Shown here: positions 49,855 through 58,682 of the stretch, one piece after another
Numbering within the stretch: position 1 is the stretch's first letter
Layout of the letters: the number at the start of each line of letters is the position of its first letter
Source: Coralloluteibacterium thermophilum
GTDB taxonomy: Bacteria > Pseudomonadota > Gammaproteobacteria > Xanthomonadales > Xanthomonadaceae
Reading direction: 5' to 3'
Length of the DNA stretch: 64,000 nt
Assembly (NCBI RefSeq): GCF_042654365.1
Contig: NZ_JBHSGG010000033.1
Coordinates: 97,832-161,831, forward strand
Translations under genes and position numbers: made by a program
Notes under the pieces: model-generated
The model's database searches: none
The model's input: only the letters and a program-made list of their open reading frames with translations
Told to the model about the DNA's origin: nothing

Positions 49855-50400
49855 TGCTCGGAGGAGTGAGCGGAGAGGAGTGAGCGGAGAGGAGTGAGAA
49901 GCGAGTGCGGGCAGCTGGCCTTTCCTCGTTTTCTCCTCATGCGTCGCTTCCCATTCGAAAGCGCCCCCACCCCAACCCTCCCCCGCTGCGCGGGGGAGGG
50001 AGCGGGTTGCGCTTCGTCGGGAGCGGCAGACCCCTTCTGGATGGCCCGCATGACGCGAGAACCTGCACGCCCTCGCGCTCGCGCCCGCTCCTTTCCTCGC
50101 CTGCGGGGGAAGGCCGGGATGGGGGTGAGCGCGCGCTTGAGGAGTGAGCGGAGAGGAGCGAGGAGCGCGTACGGGCAGCTGGCCTTCCCTCGTTTCTCCT
50201 CATGCCTCGCCTTTCCTCGCAGGCGGCGACGGCGCTGGCTACCTGCGCGCCGATGTGCTCGATCCGCCCGATGCCCGCGTCATGAGGCGCTTCGGTGCTT
50301 TGCGGCACCTCCCGCCAAGCCTCACACGCTCCCTCCCCTGCGCAGCGGGGGAGGGTTGGGGAGGGGGCGCTTTCGAACGAGAAGCGAGGTCGAGGGATGA
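49855..50400. repeat. Mosaic intergenic repeat block, two copies ~264 bp apart
   Basis: No gene is supported in the 659-base gap between chrA and the serine hydrolase gene. GCAGCTGGCCTTTCCTCGTTT at about 49911 recurs as GCAGCTGGCCTTCCCTCGTT near 50175. The palindrome CCCTCCCCCGCTGCGCGGGGGAGGG at about 49978 and TCCTTTCCTCGCCTGCGGGGGAAGG-type arms lie between. A run of GGAGAGGAGTGAGC units opens the block at 49860. The final 100 bases hold the probable promoter region of the downstream gene. Confidence 0.8.
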
Positions 50401-50503
50401 ACGCGCAGCGCGCACTGCCGCCGGCCTGCACGCCCTGCCCACTCCTCTTCACCCGCCCCTCACTGCGGTATCGTCGGCCGCTGTCCCGTCCCCAGGTCCG
50501 CCG

Positions 50504-52126
50504 ATGCACCTTCGCCCGCTCGCCTTCGCCCTCGCCGCCCTCCTCGCCACGGCAGCGCCCGCCGTCCCCGCGCAGGCGCCCGCGCCGACGGCGGCGGCGA
50601 CGCGGGACGCCGCCGCGGTCTTCGCCGATCTCGACGCCTACGTCGCCGAGGTGCAGGCGCGCTTCGACGTGCCCGGCGTCGTGGTCGCCATCGTGCAGGA
50701 CGGCGAGGTGGTGCTGGCGCGCGGCTGGGGCGTGCGCGAACTGGGCCGGCCGGAGCCGGTCGACGCGCACACCCTGTTCGCCATCGCCTCGAACACCAAG
50801 GCGTTCACCGCCGCGGCGCTGTCGATCCTCGCCGACGACGGCAGGCTCTCGCTGGACGACCGCGTCATCCAGCACCTGCCGTGGTTCCGCATGTCCGACG
50901 CCTACGTCACCGGCGAGATGCGCCTGCGCGACCTGCTGACCCACCGCAGCGGGCTGGGCCTGGGCGCGGGCGACCTGCTGTTCTGGCCTGCGACGACCTA
51001 CAGCAACCGCGAGGTCGTCGAGCGTCTCGCGCACGTGCCGCTGGCCGGCGGCTTCCGCGAGAAGTACGCCTACGACAACATCCTCTACGGCGTGGCGCAG
51101 CAGGTCGTCGAGACGGTGAGCGGGCAGTCTTTCGCCGAGTTCCTGCAGGCCCGCATCTTCGACCGGCTCGACATGCGCGAGACGCGCTTCAACGCCGACC
51201 ACCTGCGGCCGGACGACGCCGCGGCCACCGGCCACGCCAAGGCCGACTTCACCGAACTCGCGCCCGTCGCGCCGCTGACCTGGGCGAACGTGGCCGGTGC
51301 GGGCGGCCTCTACTCCAGCGCGCACGACATGGCCAAGTGGATGCGCGTGCAGCTCGCGGGCGGCGTGATCCGCGGCGAGGGCGAGGACGCCGAACGCCTG
51401 TTCAGCGCCGCGCGACACAGGGCGATGTGGTCGCTGGTGACCCCGCAGACCATCCCCGAGCCGCGCGTGCCCGAGCTGCGCCGCGCCACGCCCAACTTCG
51501 CCGGCTATGGCGAGGGCTGGAGCCTCTCCGACTACCGCGGCGAGAAGCTGGTGTGGCACACCGGCGGCTGGCCCGGCATGGTCTCGCGCCTCACCCTCGT
51601 GCCCGGCCGCAACGCCGGCGTGGTGGTGCTGACCAATGCCGAGGCCGGCGCCGCCTTCCAGGCGATCACCATGCGCGTGCTCGACCGCCTGCTCGACGCG
51701 CCGGACCACGACTGGCCCGGCGCCTACGCCGCGGCGCTCGGCCGCCAGCACGACGAGGCCGCGGAGGACTGGGCGAGGCACGAGGCCGCCCGCGACCGCC
51801 GCTCGACGCCGTCACTGCCGCTGGCAGGCTATGCCGCCACCTACCGCGATCCCTGGTACGGCGACATCCACGTCGTGCAGGAGGGCCGCGGCCTGGTGAT
51901 GCGCTTCGCCCGCACACCGCAGCTGGTGGGCGACCTGGAGCACTGGCAGCACGACACCTTCATCGTGCGCTGGCGCGACCGCCAGTTGAACGCCGACGCC
52001 TTCCTCGGCTTCGCGCTGACGCCGGACGGCGCGGTCCGCGAGGCACGCATGGAAGCGATCTCGCCGCTCACCGACTTCAGCTTCGACTTCCACGACCTTC
52101 GACTGACGCCGGTGGCAGAGGACTGA
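50504..52126 (+). CDS. Serine hydrolase, class C beta-lactamase/PBP4* type, secreted
   Basis: A 540-residue exported protein with a signal peptide (LAFALAALLATAAPAVPAQA). The active-site serine is in IASNTKAF (SxxK, about 110), the Tyr-x-Asn is YDN in EKYAYDNILYG, and the third motif is HTGG in VWHTGGWPGM. AGAGGLYSSAHDMAKWM is a family marker. A C-terminal beta-domain of about 140 residues (YAATYRDPWYGDIHV...) is the DUF3471-like extension common in such proteins. Peptidase, esterase or D-Ala-D-Ala carboxypeptidase activity is possible; resistance to beta-lactams is not implied. Confidence 0.92.
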   Translation: MHLRPLAFALAALLATAAPAVPAQAPAPTAAATRDAAAVFADLDAYVAEVQARFDVPGVVVAIVQDGEVVLARGWGVRELGRPEPVDAHTLFAIASNTKAFTAAALSILADDGRLSLDDRVIQHLPWFRMSDAYVTGEMRLRDLLTHRSGLGLGAGDLLFWPATTYSNREVVERLAHVPLAGGFREKYAYDNILYGVAQQVVETVSGQSFAEFLQARIFDRLDMRETRFNADHLRPDDAAATGHAKADFTELAPVAPLTWANVAGAGGLYSSAHDMAKWMRVQLAGGVIRGEGEDAERLFSAARHRAMWSLVTPQTIPEPRVPELRRATPNFAGYGEGWSLSDYRGEKLVWHTGGWPGMVSRLTLVPGRNAGVVVLTNAEAGAAFQAITMRVLDRLLDAPDHDWPGAYAAALGRQHDEAAEDWARHEAARDRRSTPSLPLAGYAATYRDPWYGDIHVVQEGRGLVMRFARTPQLVGDLEHWQHDTFIVRWRDRQLNADAFLGFALTPDGAVREARMEAISPLTDFSFDFHDLRLTPVAED

Positions 52127-52219
52127 CCGGCGCCACCGCGCCGAGGACCGCCACCGCCCGCGCTCCGGCCGGAGGAGCCTTCCCGCGCTGCCGGCGGCAG
52201 GAGGAACGGCGGCATTCAT

Positions 52220-52315
52220 GCCCACGGCAACCGGCACCTTCCCCCGCCTGCCGGGGAAGGCCGGGATGGGAGTGAGCGCGCAGCGCGAGGAGCTGGGAGG
52301 CGCGAGACGCGAGTG
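52220..52315. repeat. Fragment of the mosaic repeat family
   Basis: CTTCCCCCGCCTGCCGGGGAAGGCCGGGATGGGAGTGAGCGCGCAGCGCGAGGAG matches the tail of the unit repeated at 54.3 and 54.7 kb. It lies between the convergent ends of the serine hydrolase and putP genes. Confidence 0.7.
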
Positions 52316-52319
52316 GCGG

Positions 52320-53813
52320 TCAGCCCCGCCCGCCGTTCGCGACCTCCGCCTGGACCTCGTCGAAGGTGCGCCGCACGCTCTCCTGGGGCGGGCGGCCGAG
52401 CAGGCTCACCGCCACGATCGCCAGCGACGCGCACAGCGCACCGGGGATGATCTCGTACAGCCCGAACCACTTCTGGCTGCCCCACACCAGCGCGACCACG
52501 CCGCCGACCAGCATGCCGGCCAATGCGCCGTCGCGGGTCATCCGCTTCCACATGAGCGAGATCAGCACCACCGGCCCGAAGGCGCTGCCGAAGCCGGCCC
52601 AGGCGTAGGAGACCAGGTCGAGCACCCTCGCCTCCGGGTCGCGCGCCATCCAGATCGCCAGCAGCGAGACCAGCAGCAGGGTGATGCGGCCGACCCAGAG
52701 CAGCTCGCGCTGCCCGGCATCGCGACGCAGGAAGGCGCGATAGAAATCCTCGGTCAGCGCGCTCGAGCACACCAGCAGCTGGCTGTTGAGGGTGGACATG
52801 ATGGCCGCCAGCATCGCGGCGAGCACGAAGCCGCCCACCCAGGGGTTGAGGATCAGCCCCGTGAGGGTGATGAACACCGTCTCCTCGTTGGCGAGGACCG
52901 GGCCGGCAAGCTCCGGGTTGCGCGCGAACCAGCCGATGCCGAAGAAGCCGACGCAGAGCGAACCCAGCAGGCAGAGGATCATCCAGCTCATGCCGATCCG
53001 GCGCGCCCTCGGCACCGACGCCAGCGAATCCAGCGCCATGAAGCGCACGAGGATGTGCGGCTGCCCGAAGTAGCCCAGGCCCCAGGCCAGGCCCGACACC
53101 ACCGCGATCCAGCCGCCCGCGCCGATCCACTGCAGGCGCTGCGGATCGACCTGCTCCACCAGCGCCGCCGACTCCGCGAAGCCGCCGTTGGCGAAGGCCG
53201 CGACGGCCGGCAGGATCAGCAGGGCCAGCAGGACCAGGAGACCCTGCAGCGCGTCGGTCCAGCTCACCGCGAGGAAGCCGCCGACCAGGGTGTAGGCGAT
53301 GGTGACGCCGGCGCCGATCCACACCGCGTAGGCGTAGTCGATGCCGAACACGCCCTGGATCAGGACGCCGCCGGCGACCACGCCCGAGGCGACGTACAGC
53401 GAGAAGAACACCAGGATCACCAGTGCCGAGAGGATCCGCAGCAGCCTGCTGCGGTCCTCGAAGCGATGGGTGAAGTAGTCCGGCAGGGTCAGCGCATTGC
53501 GCGCGCGCTCGGTGTAGACGCGCAGCCGCCCCGCGACGAGCAGCCAGTTGACCCAGGCGCCCGCGACCAGGCCGACGCCGATCCACGATTCCGACAGGCC
53601 GGTCGCGAAGATCGCGCCGGGCAGGCCCATCATCACCCAGCCGCTCATGTCCGACGCACCGGCCGAGAGCGCGGTGACGCCGGGCCCGAGCTTTCGCCCG
53701 CCGAGGATGTAGTCGTCGAAGTCGGTGGTGCGGCGCCAGGCGATGAAGCCGATTACGCACAGCGCGAGCATGTAGAGGGCGAAGGAGACGTTGGTCGGAG
53801 TCGCGATGTTCAT
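52320..53813 (-). CDS. putP: Sodium/proline symporter
   Basis: Sodium:solute symporter family protein, 497 residues and thirteen predicted helices, importing proline with sodium. YILGGRKLGPGVTALSAGASDMSGWVMMGLPGAIF near the N-terminus, GQPHILVRFMA, and LAAIMSTLNSQLLVCSSALTEDFYR are PutP signatures. VSYAWAGFGSAFGPV completes the pattern. Proline as substrate is well supported by these motifs. No putA gene is adjacent, so its regulation cannot be inferred. The start MNIATPTNVSFALY begins just before helix 1. Confidence 0.96.
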   Translation of the reverse strand: MNIATPTNVSFALYMLALCVIGFIAWRRTTDFDDYILGGRKLGPGVTALSAGASDMSGWVMMGLPGAIFATGLSESWIGVGLVAGAWVNWLLVAGRLRVYTERARNALTLPDYFTHRFEDRSRLLRILSALVILVFFSLYVASGVVAGGVLIQGVFGIDYAYAVWIGAGVTIAYTLVGGFLAVSWTDALQGLLVLLALLILPAVAAFANGGFAESAALVEQVDPQRLQWIGAGGWIAVVSGLAWGLGYFGQPHILVRFMALDSLASVPRARRIGMSWMILCLLGSLCVGFFGIGWFARNPELAGPVLANEETVFITLTGLILNPWVGGFVLAAMLAAIMSTLNSQLLVCSSALTEDFYRAFLRRDAGQRELLWVGRITLLLVSLLAIWMARDPEARVLDLVSYAWAGFGSAFGPVVLISLMWKRMTRDGALAGMLVGGVVALVWGSQKWFGLYEIIPGALCASLAIVAVSLLGRPPQESVRRTFDEVQAEVANGGRG

Positions 53814-53959
53814 GCCTGTCCAAGTACGGACCGCGGACGGACGGCGTCGGCGGGTCGATGGAGTCTCGATGCACCGCGACACCAGGCCGCGGGCCACGGC
53901 GAAGCGGCAAGCCTATCGGAATCGCCACGCCAACCCCGCGGCCGGAGGTCATGCATGTG

Positions 53960-54835
53960 CTTGAGGAGTGAGTGGGTAGGAGTGAGAAGTGAGTGGGGGC
54001 AGTTGGCCTTCCCTCGTTTCTCACGCCTCATGCCTCGTTTCTCGCTCGAAAGCGCCCCCTCCCCAGCCCTCCCCCGCTGTCGCGGGGGAGGGAGCGGACT
54101 GCGCTTCGCCGGGAACGCACACCCTTGCTGGACCGGCATGACACGAAAACCTGCATGCCCTCGCGACCTGCTCCCGAGGAGTGAGGCATGAGGAGTGAGA
54201 AACACCCGCTACTTCCCCCGCTTGCGAGGGAAGGCTCCTGCTGGACCGGCATTGGCACGAGAACCCACGCGCCCTTCGCGACCCGCTCCTTCCCCCGCCT
54301 GCGGGGGAAGGCTGGGATGGGGGTGAGCGCGCAGCGCGCTTCTTGAGGAGCGAGTGGAAGGGGTGAGAAGCGAGTACGGACAGCTGGCCTTCCCTCGTTT
54401 CTCACGCCTCATGCCTCGTTTCTGGTTCGAAAGCGCCCCCTCCCCAGCCCTCCCCCGCTGTCCGCGGGGGAGGGAGCGGACTGCGCTTCGTCGGGAGCGG
54501 CGCCCCTTCTGGACAGCCGGCATGACACGAGAACCTGCATGCCCTCGCGACCTGCTCCCGAGGAGTGAGGCATGAAGAGTGAGAAACGCCCGCTACTTCC
54601 CTCGCTTGCGAGGGAAGGCTCCTGCTGGACCGGCATGGCACGAGAGCCTGTACGCCCTTCGCGACCCACTCCTTCCCCCGCCTGCGGGGGAAGGCTGGGA
54701 TGGGGGTGAGCGCGCAGCGCGCTCCTCGAGGCGCGAGTGGAAGAGTGTGAGAAGCGAGTACAGGCAGCTGGCCCTCCCTCGTTTCTCACTCCTCATGCCT
54801 CGCTTCTTGCCGGGAGGGCGAGTGCGCGGAGGCGA
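53960..54835. repeat. Mosaic tandem repeat block, ~381-384 bp period
   Basis: More than 1 kb between putP and tspO holds no supported gene. The landmark AGTTGGCCTTCCCTCGTTTC (54001) recurs as AGCTGGCCTTCCCTCGTTTC at 54382 and AGCTGGCCCTCCCTCGTTTC at 54766, giving periods of 381 and 384 bases. Each unit has the palindrome CCCTCCCCCGCTG...GCGGGGGAGGG, a CTTCCCCCGCCTGCGGGGGAAGG arm, and GGTGAGCGCGCAGCGCGCT. The first two units are complete, the third is cut off after about 60 bases. Confidence 0.9.
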
Positions 54836-54881
54836 CGGCATCCCGCAGACGGGCCAGGCGCGAGGAGCCACCCGCCCCCCC

Positions 54882-55376
54882 TCAGAGCACGCCGGGATTC
54901 GCCCGCCAGACGGTGAAGGTGAGCGCCGTGGCGAAGCCGACCCAAGCCAGGTACGGCACCAGCAGCGCGCCGGCGAGCGGCCGGATGCGCCAGAACAGCA
55001 GGCAGGTCGCGAGGACCAGCACCCACAGCACGACGATCTCCGCGAAGGCGGCGGCGCCGACGCGCCAGGCGAAGAACAGCCACGTCCACAGGGCGTTGAG
55101 CGCCAGTTGCAGCACGAACAGCGAAAGCGCCGTCCGCGCACCGTCCCAGCCCCGCGCGCGCCAGACCAGCCAGGCGGCGATCGCCATCATCAGGTAGAGC
55201 ACCGTCCACACCGGCGCGAACAGCCAGGAGGGCGGCGCCCAGCCGGGGCGGTCCAGCGACAGGTAGAAGCCCGTGGATCCCGACGACGCGACGCTGCCGA
55301 TCGCCGCTGCCAGGAACACCAGCGCCAACCACCCCGCCAGCCCCGACCCCGCCCTTCGCCCGCGCTTCGCCGTCAT
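54882..55376 (-). CDS. tspO: TspO/MBR family tryptophan-rich sensory protein
   Basis: Five-helix membrane protein, 164 residues, related to the translocator protein. It binds porphyrins and tetrapyrrole intermediates and tunes stress or photosynthesis-related gene expression in some bacteria. STGFYLSLDRPGWAPPSWLFAPVWTVLYLMMAIAAWLVWR is a nearly complete family signature, followed by FVLQLALNALWTWLFF, LPFAW-like spacing (VGFATALTFTVWRANPG) at the end. The N-terminus has a basic RGRRAG stretch. Function in this organism is inferred only. Confidence 0.95.
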   Translation of the reverse strand: MTAKRGRRAGSGLAGWLALVFLAAAIGSVASSGSTGFYLSLDRPGWAPPSWLFAPVWTVLYLMMAIAAWLVWRARGWDGARTALSLFVLQLALNALWTWLFFAWRVGAAAFAEIVVLWVLVLATCLLFWRIRPLAGALLVPYLAWVGFATALTFTVWRANPGVL

Positions 55377-55491
55377 CGTCGCCGTTCGGTTGCCGTTTCC
55401 CGCACGAATACGCAGGCCCGCGTGGGGACGATGCGAGGGCGAGGATCGCAGCGACGTCGGGGCCTCCGCGGTGCGGAACACCCAGGTCCGC

Positions 55492-55944
55492 CTATCCCAT
55501 CGGCAGGCGGACGATCCGCACGTCGTGCATCCACAGCGTGCGCCAGCGCGCCTGCCGCTCCGCCGGCGCCAGTTGCCGGGGAGAGACGACCACGGGCTCA
55601 CCGAAGGCCGCTCCATCGCGCAGGCAGCGCGCATTGGCGGCCGCATGGCGCGTGTCGCCATCCGCGAACACCACCGCGACGAGATCGCCGCAGCGCGCAC
55701 AGGCCTGGAAGCCCGCGCTCCCTGAGCCCTGCCTCGCCGCGACCAGTGCGCCCGGCTGCGCCTCCTCGATCGTCAGCCGTCCCGCCGGGTCCGACAGCCA
55801 TGCGGCGCCGTGCCGCGTGCAGAACCCGCAGTCGCAGGCGCGCGGCGCCGGCAGGGCGATCCCGCTGGGCAGCGCGAGGTCCACCCGCAGCGCGCCGCAA
55901 CGGCAGCCGCCCGCGAAGTGCTGCAGGAAGGAGGTCGTGGTCAT
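55492..55944 (-). CDS. GFA/CENP-V family zinc protein
   Basis: A 150-residue protein with a small beta-tent zinc-binding fold. CRCGALRV, CDCGFCTRHG and CARCGDLVAV supply the cysteines for two zincs. GFA-family members include S-(hydroxymethyl)glutathione synthase and many proteins of unknown activity. No glutathione-dependent formaldehyde enzyme is adjacent. The start MTTTSFLQHFAGG was chosen close to the first cysteine motif. Confidence 0.88.
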   Translation of the reverse strand: MTTTSFLQHFAGGCRCGALRVDLALPSGIALPAPRACDCGFCTRHGAAWLSDPAGRLTIEEAQPGALVAARQGSGSAGFQACARCGDLVAVVFADGDTRHAAANARCLRDGAAFGEPVVVSPRQLAPAERQARWRTLWMHDVRIVRLPMG

Positions 55945-55978
55945 GCAGGCGGCATGATGCCCGCTGCGCGGCCGCGCT

Positions 55979-56212
55979 TCAGCCCTGGACGGACCGGCTG
56001 CGGTGCCACGCGACCAGTGCGTTCGCGTAGCCATGGCCGAGGCCGTGCTCCGACTTCAGCCAGGCGACCAGGGCCATGTGCGGACGCGCGCCTTGCCCGT
56101 CGAGCAATGCGAGCCAGTGCGCGACGGGGCGGCCGTAGGTCTTCTCGATGGAGGGAAAGTAGGAGGCCGGCCCCTTCGCCTTTCCCTGCGCGGATGCGTC
56201 GCGCTCAGGCAT
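55979..56212 (-). CDS. DUF4287 domain protein
   Basis: A 77-residue cytoplasmic protein. KAKGPASYFPSIEKTYGRPVAHWLALLDG and HMALVAWLKSEHGLGHGYANALVAWH match DUF4287, whose two helices carry W, K and H residues. It starts inside the end of the SRPBCC gene, with an eight-base overlap, so the two are probably translated from one message. The function is unknown. Confidence 0.85.
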   Translation of the reverse strand: MPERDASAQGKAKGPASYFPSIEKTYGRPVAHWLALLDGQGARPHMALVAWLKSEHGLGHGYANALVAWHRSRSVQG

Positions 56213-56651
56213 CGGGAATCTCCGGCTCGACCAGTCTCGCGAGCTGCGCCAGCGATTCCTGCCAGCCGAGATGGCAGGCCTCCGCGGGAATCGCATCCGG
56301 CACGCCCTCCTGCACCAGCGCCATGTCGGTGCCGACGGCGACCGCCTTCAGCAGCACCGTGACCTGCATGGTGCCGGGCAGGCCCGCGTCGTCGAAGCGG
56401 TCCGCGTAGCGGATGCGCGCGTTCGGCACCAGCTCCAGGTACTCGCCGCCGAAGGCGTGCCGCGTGCCGGTGCCGAAGTTGGTGAACGCCATCCGGTAGG
56501 TCCCGCCGACGCGCACGTCCGCGTGCTCGACATGGTCGGTGAACCCGTATGGCGGCAACCACTTGGTCATGGCCTCGGGTTCCAGGAAGGCGCGGTAGAC
56601 GCGCTCCGGCGGCGCCCTGAAGACGCGGTGGAGGTGGATGGTGCTGGGCAT
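56205..56651 (-). CDS. SRPBCC (AHSA1-like) family protein
   Basis: A 148-residue START-like ligand-binding protein of the AHSA1 group. Its typical layout is FRAPPERVYRAFLEPEAMTKWLPPYGF at the start, a beta-sheet core (GGTYRMAFTNFGTG, GGEYLELVPNARIRYADRFDD), and a C-terminal helix beginning HLGWQESLAQLARLVE. Such proteins bind lipids or other small hydrophobic ligands. The downstream DUF4287 gene overlaps it by eight bases. Confidence 0.9.
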   Translation of the reverse strand: MPSTIHLHRVFRAPPERVYRAFLEPEAMTKWLPPYGFTDHVEHADVRVGGTYRMAFTNFGTGTRHAFGGEYLELVPNARIRYADRFDDAGLPGTMQVTVLLKAVAVGTDMALVQEGVPDAIPAEACHLGWQESLAQLARLVEPEIPDA

Positions 56652-56735
56652 GGCAGGGCTCCTTCCGGCAGGTTGGGATGCCTGCTGGTCGAACGTCGGG
56701 GACCGCATTCGACAGACCGACGGTCGTCCCGGCGG

Positions 56736-57074
56736 CTACCCGCCATGCGGTGCACAGCCCGCGACGAGCCCGTCGAGCTTCGCGAGCAGCACCGGATCCA
56801 GTGCGGCGCGGGGCAACAGCCCCTGCGCGATGCCGCGGGCCACGAGTTCCGGCTCCTTCAGCCCGCGATACAGCGACCCCAGCTCGTGCGCCTGGTTCTG
56901 CTGGAAATCCTCGATGGCGGCGAGCAGCTCCGAGGCGGGCAGCTCGCCCACCCGCCAGCGCGCGAACTCGGCATCGAGTTCCTCCAGCAGTTGGCCCAGC
57001 TCCGTCTCGTACACCTCACCAGCCAGCTCGCGGAGGCGGCTGCGTTCGTCCTTGGAGAACGCGGAACCGGACAT
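56736..57074 (-). CDS. Hypothetical helical protein
   Basis: A 112-residue, nearly all-helical protein of unknown function. It is rich in Glu and Leu (ELAGEVYETELGQLLEELDAEF, ELLAAIEDFQQNQAHELGSLYRGL) and carries GCAPHGG at its end. No family was recognised. The coding character is supported by biased codon use and clear start context (TCCTGGAGGTCCGGCACATG). It may be cotranscribed with the two membrane-protein genes upstream. Confidence 0.6.
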   Translation of the reverse strand: MSGSAFSKDERSRLRELAGEVYETELGQLLEELDAEFARWRVGELPASELLAAIEDFQQNQAHELGSLYRGLKEPELVARGIAQGLLPRAALDPVLLAKLDGLVAGCAPHGG

Positions 57075-57104
57075 GTGCCGGACCTCCAGGATGATGGCGA
57101 GCCG

Positions 57105-57377
57105 TCAGGCGCCGCCGGCCGCTGCATGCTGCCGATACCGGCGCTCGGCGATCCACCACATGATGCCTCCCCAGGCGAGCCCACCCACCGGGAACAACAG
57201 GACGGCGAACGGCAGGAGCCTGCGCATGTCCACGTCGGCGACGAGCCACATGAACCCGCAGTACAGCGCCGCGGTGCCCAGTCCCCAGGCCAGGGCACCC
57301 CACAGGAGGACGAACCGCCAGGCGCCCTGCCTGCGGATCTCCCTCCACCGCGAGAACGGATCGATCTTCCCGGTCAT
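57105..57377 (-). CDS. Small two-helix membrane protein
   Basis: A 90-residue protein with two strong membrane helices, WRFVLLWGALAWGLGTAALYCGFMWLV and LLPFAVLLFPVGGLAWGGIMWWIA, and a basic C-terminus. No family is recognised. It ends three bases after the next gene stop-start junction region and probably forms an operon with the PH-like membrane protein. Confidence 0.65.
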   Translation of the reverse strand: MTGKIDPFSRWREIRRQGAWRFVLLWGALAWGLGTAALYCGFMWLVADVDMRRLLPFAVLLFPVGGLAWGGIMWWIAERRYRQHAAAGGA

Positions 57378-57380
57378 GCT

Positions 57381-57806
57381 TCAGCTCTCCATGCGACCTG
57401 CGCCGGCGCGCAGCCTCTCCAGGTCCTCGACGAAGCGCGCCCTGTCGCGCGGCGACACCATGATCGACCTGCCGACGCCGTAGTCGATGCGCAGCCGATC
57501 CAGCGACAGCGCCGGGCTGGACAGCGGATTGCGCGTCGGATGCATCCCCGTGACCTCGGCCAGCGGAACCCGCCACGCGAATGGCCCGCAGCGAACGGTC
57601 AACAGCCCCAGCTGCAGCACGTAGCGCGTGCCCAGCAGCAGCCACGCGGGCAGGACCGCCCCGGGCGCGACCAACGGCAACGCCACCCACGCCGCCGCCG
57701 ATCCGTCGGCGAGCAGCACGGCGCTCGCGAACAGGGGCACGACGACGACCAGGACGAGCACGACCAGCAGCCAGGCATCGACCTTGGAGCGGTGGACGAT
57801 CGACAT
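57381..57806 (-). CDS. Bacterial PH domain (PF06713-like) membrane protein
   Basis: About 141 residues when started at MSIVHRSK, preceded by a GAGG ribosome-binding site. Two N-terminal helices (LLVVLVLVVVVPLFASAVLLA and AAWVALPLVAPGAVLPAWLLLG) are followed by a beta-rich domain, YVLQLGLLTVRCGPFAWRVPLAEVTGMHPTRNPLSS...IDYGVGRSIMVSPRDRARFVEDLERL. The YVL...L.VR.GPF...VPL.EI and SP.DR..F.E.L patterns are those of the bacterial PH domain type PF06713. Its role is unknown. Confidence 0.8.
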   Translation of the reverse strand: MSIVHRSKVDAWLLVVLVLVVVVPLFASAVLLADGSAAAWVALPLVAPGAVLPAWLLLGTRYVLQLGLLTVRCGPFAWRVPLAEVTGMHPTRNPLSSPALSLDRLRIDYGVGRSIMVSPRDRARFVEDLERLRAGAGRMES

Positions 57807-57918
57807 GCGGTGCACCTCGGCTATGGACGGTCGGATCGCGCTCCCGGCCGCACCGTCACTCCCAGCGCGCAGCGTGGCGCTCGCGACGCCATCGCCCGGC
57901 GACGGTGCGGGCGGCCGG

Positions 57919-58629
57919 TCACGCGGAACGCTCCCTGGCGCGGCGCGACAGCCAGCCGTGGATCAGCCCCGCCTGGAAGAACTGTACCGGCGCATCGAAG
58001 CCGCCTGCCGCGATGATCGAGGCGATCCGGCCCGGGGGAAGCACGCCGACATCGGTCGCGTAGGCCCTGCGGATGCGTTCCATCGCCTCGGGCGCGACGT
58101 CCGCCGCCGACATCATGTTCATCCATGCGCGCAGCAGCACGTCGTAGTCCTGCGACCCGATGTCCGAGGCCAGGTCGGAGCTCGCAAGAACGCCGCCCGG
58201 CTTGAGCCTGCGCGCGATCTCCCGGAAGAACCCGGACCGCGCCTCCTGGTCGAGGATGAACTGGGACACGAGGAAGCAGGTCGCGGCATCGAAGGCCGCC
58301 CCAGGCGGAAGCGAGTCGAGGTAGCCCTCGTGGAAATCGCAGCGCGCCGCGAAGCCCTCCTCCTCCGCTCGCGCCCGGCAGACGTCGAGCATGCGCGCCG
58401 ACGGCTCCAGCGCGGTGAAGCGCCAGCCCGGGTTGCGCCGGGCGAGCCAGGCCAGCTCCACGCCCGTCCCCACGCCCACGCAGAGCACCCGCGCATCCGC
58501 CGGCAGCGCCGCGAACGCCGCGTCGACCAGCAGGTGCAGGCAGTCCCGGATCGGCGCCGTCTTCGCCCACTGCGCGTCGTAGCCCGCGGCCTGCTGGTCG
58601 AACAGCGCGGTGATCTCGTCCTGCTCCAT
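57919..58629 (-). CDS. Class I SAM-dependent methyltransferase
   Basis: A 236-residue methyltransferase with a Rossmann-like fold. The SAM-binding motif is VLCVGVGTGVELAWLARRNPG (about 56-76), followed by GWRFTALEPSARMLDVC with the acidic residue that binds the ribose hydroxyls, and CDFHEGYLDSLPPG. The C-terminal helices include SQFILDQEARSGFFREIARRLKPGG. The substrate is not known; TqsA-like and ubiquinone-type families share these motifs. Confidence 0.9.
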   Translation of the reverse strand: MEQDEITALFDQQAAGYDAQWAKTAPIRDCLHLLVDAAFAALPADARVLCVGVGTGVELAWLARRNPGWRFTALEPSARMLDVCRARAEEEGFAARCDFHEGYLDSLPPGAAFDAATCFLVSQFILDQEARSGFFREIARRLKPGGVLASSDLASDIGSQDYDVLLRAWMNMMSAADVAPEAMERIRRAYATDVGVLPPGRIASIIAAGGFDAPVQFFQAGLIHGWLSRRARERSA

Positions 58630-58682
58630 CCTCTTCCCCTACAGCCTGCTTCCAAATGTTCCGTCGGCCGCAGCCTGCCGCC

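Noticed and set aside
53960..54835. Possible CRISPR array or IS element in the 54-kb repeat block
   Set aside because: The units are about 380 bases long with no short unique spacers, and no transposase gene or terminal inverted repeats with a duplicated target are visible.
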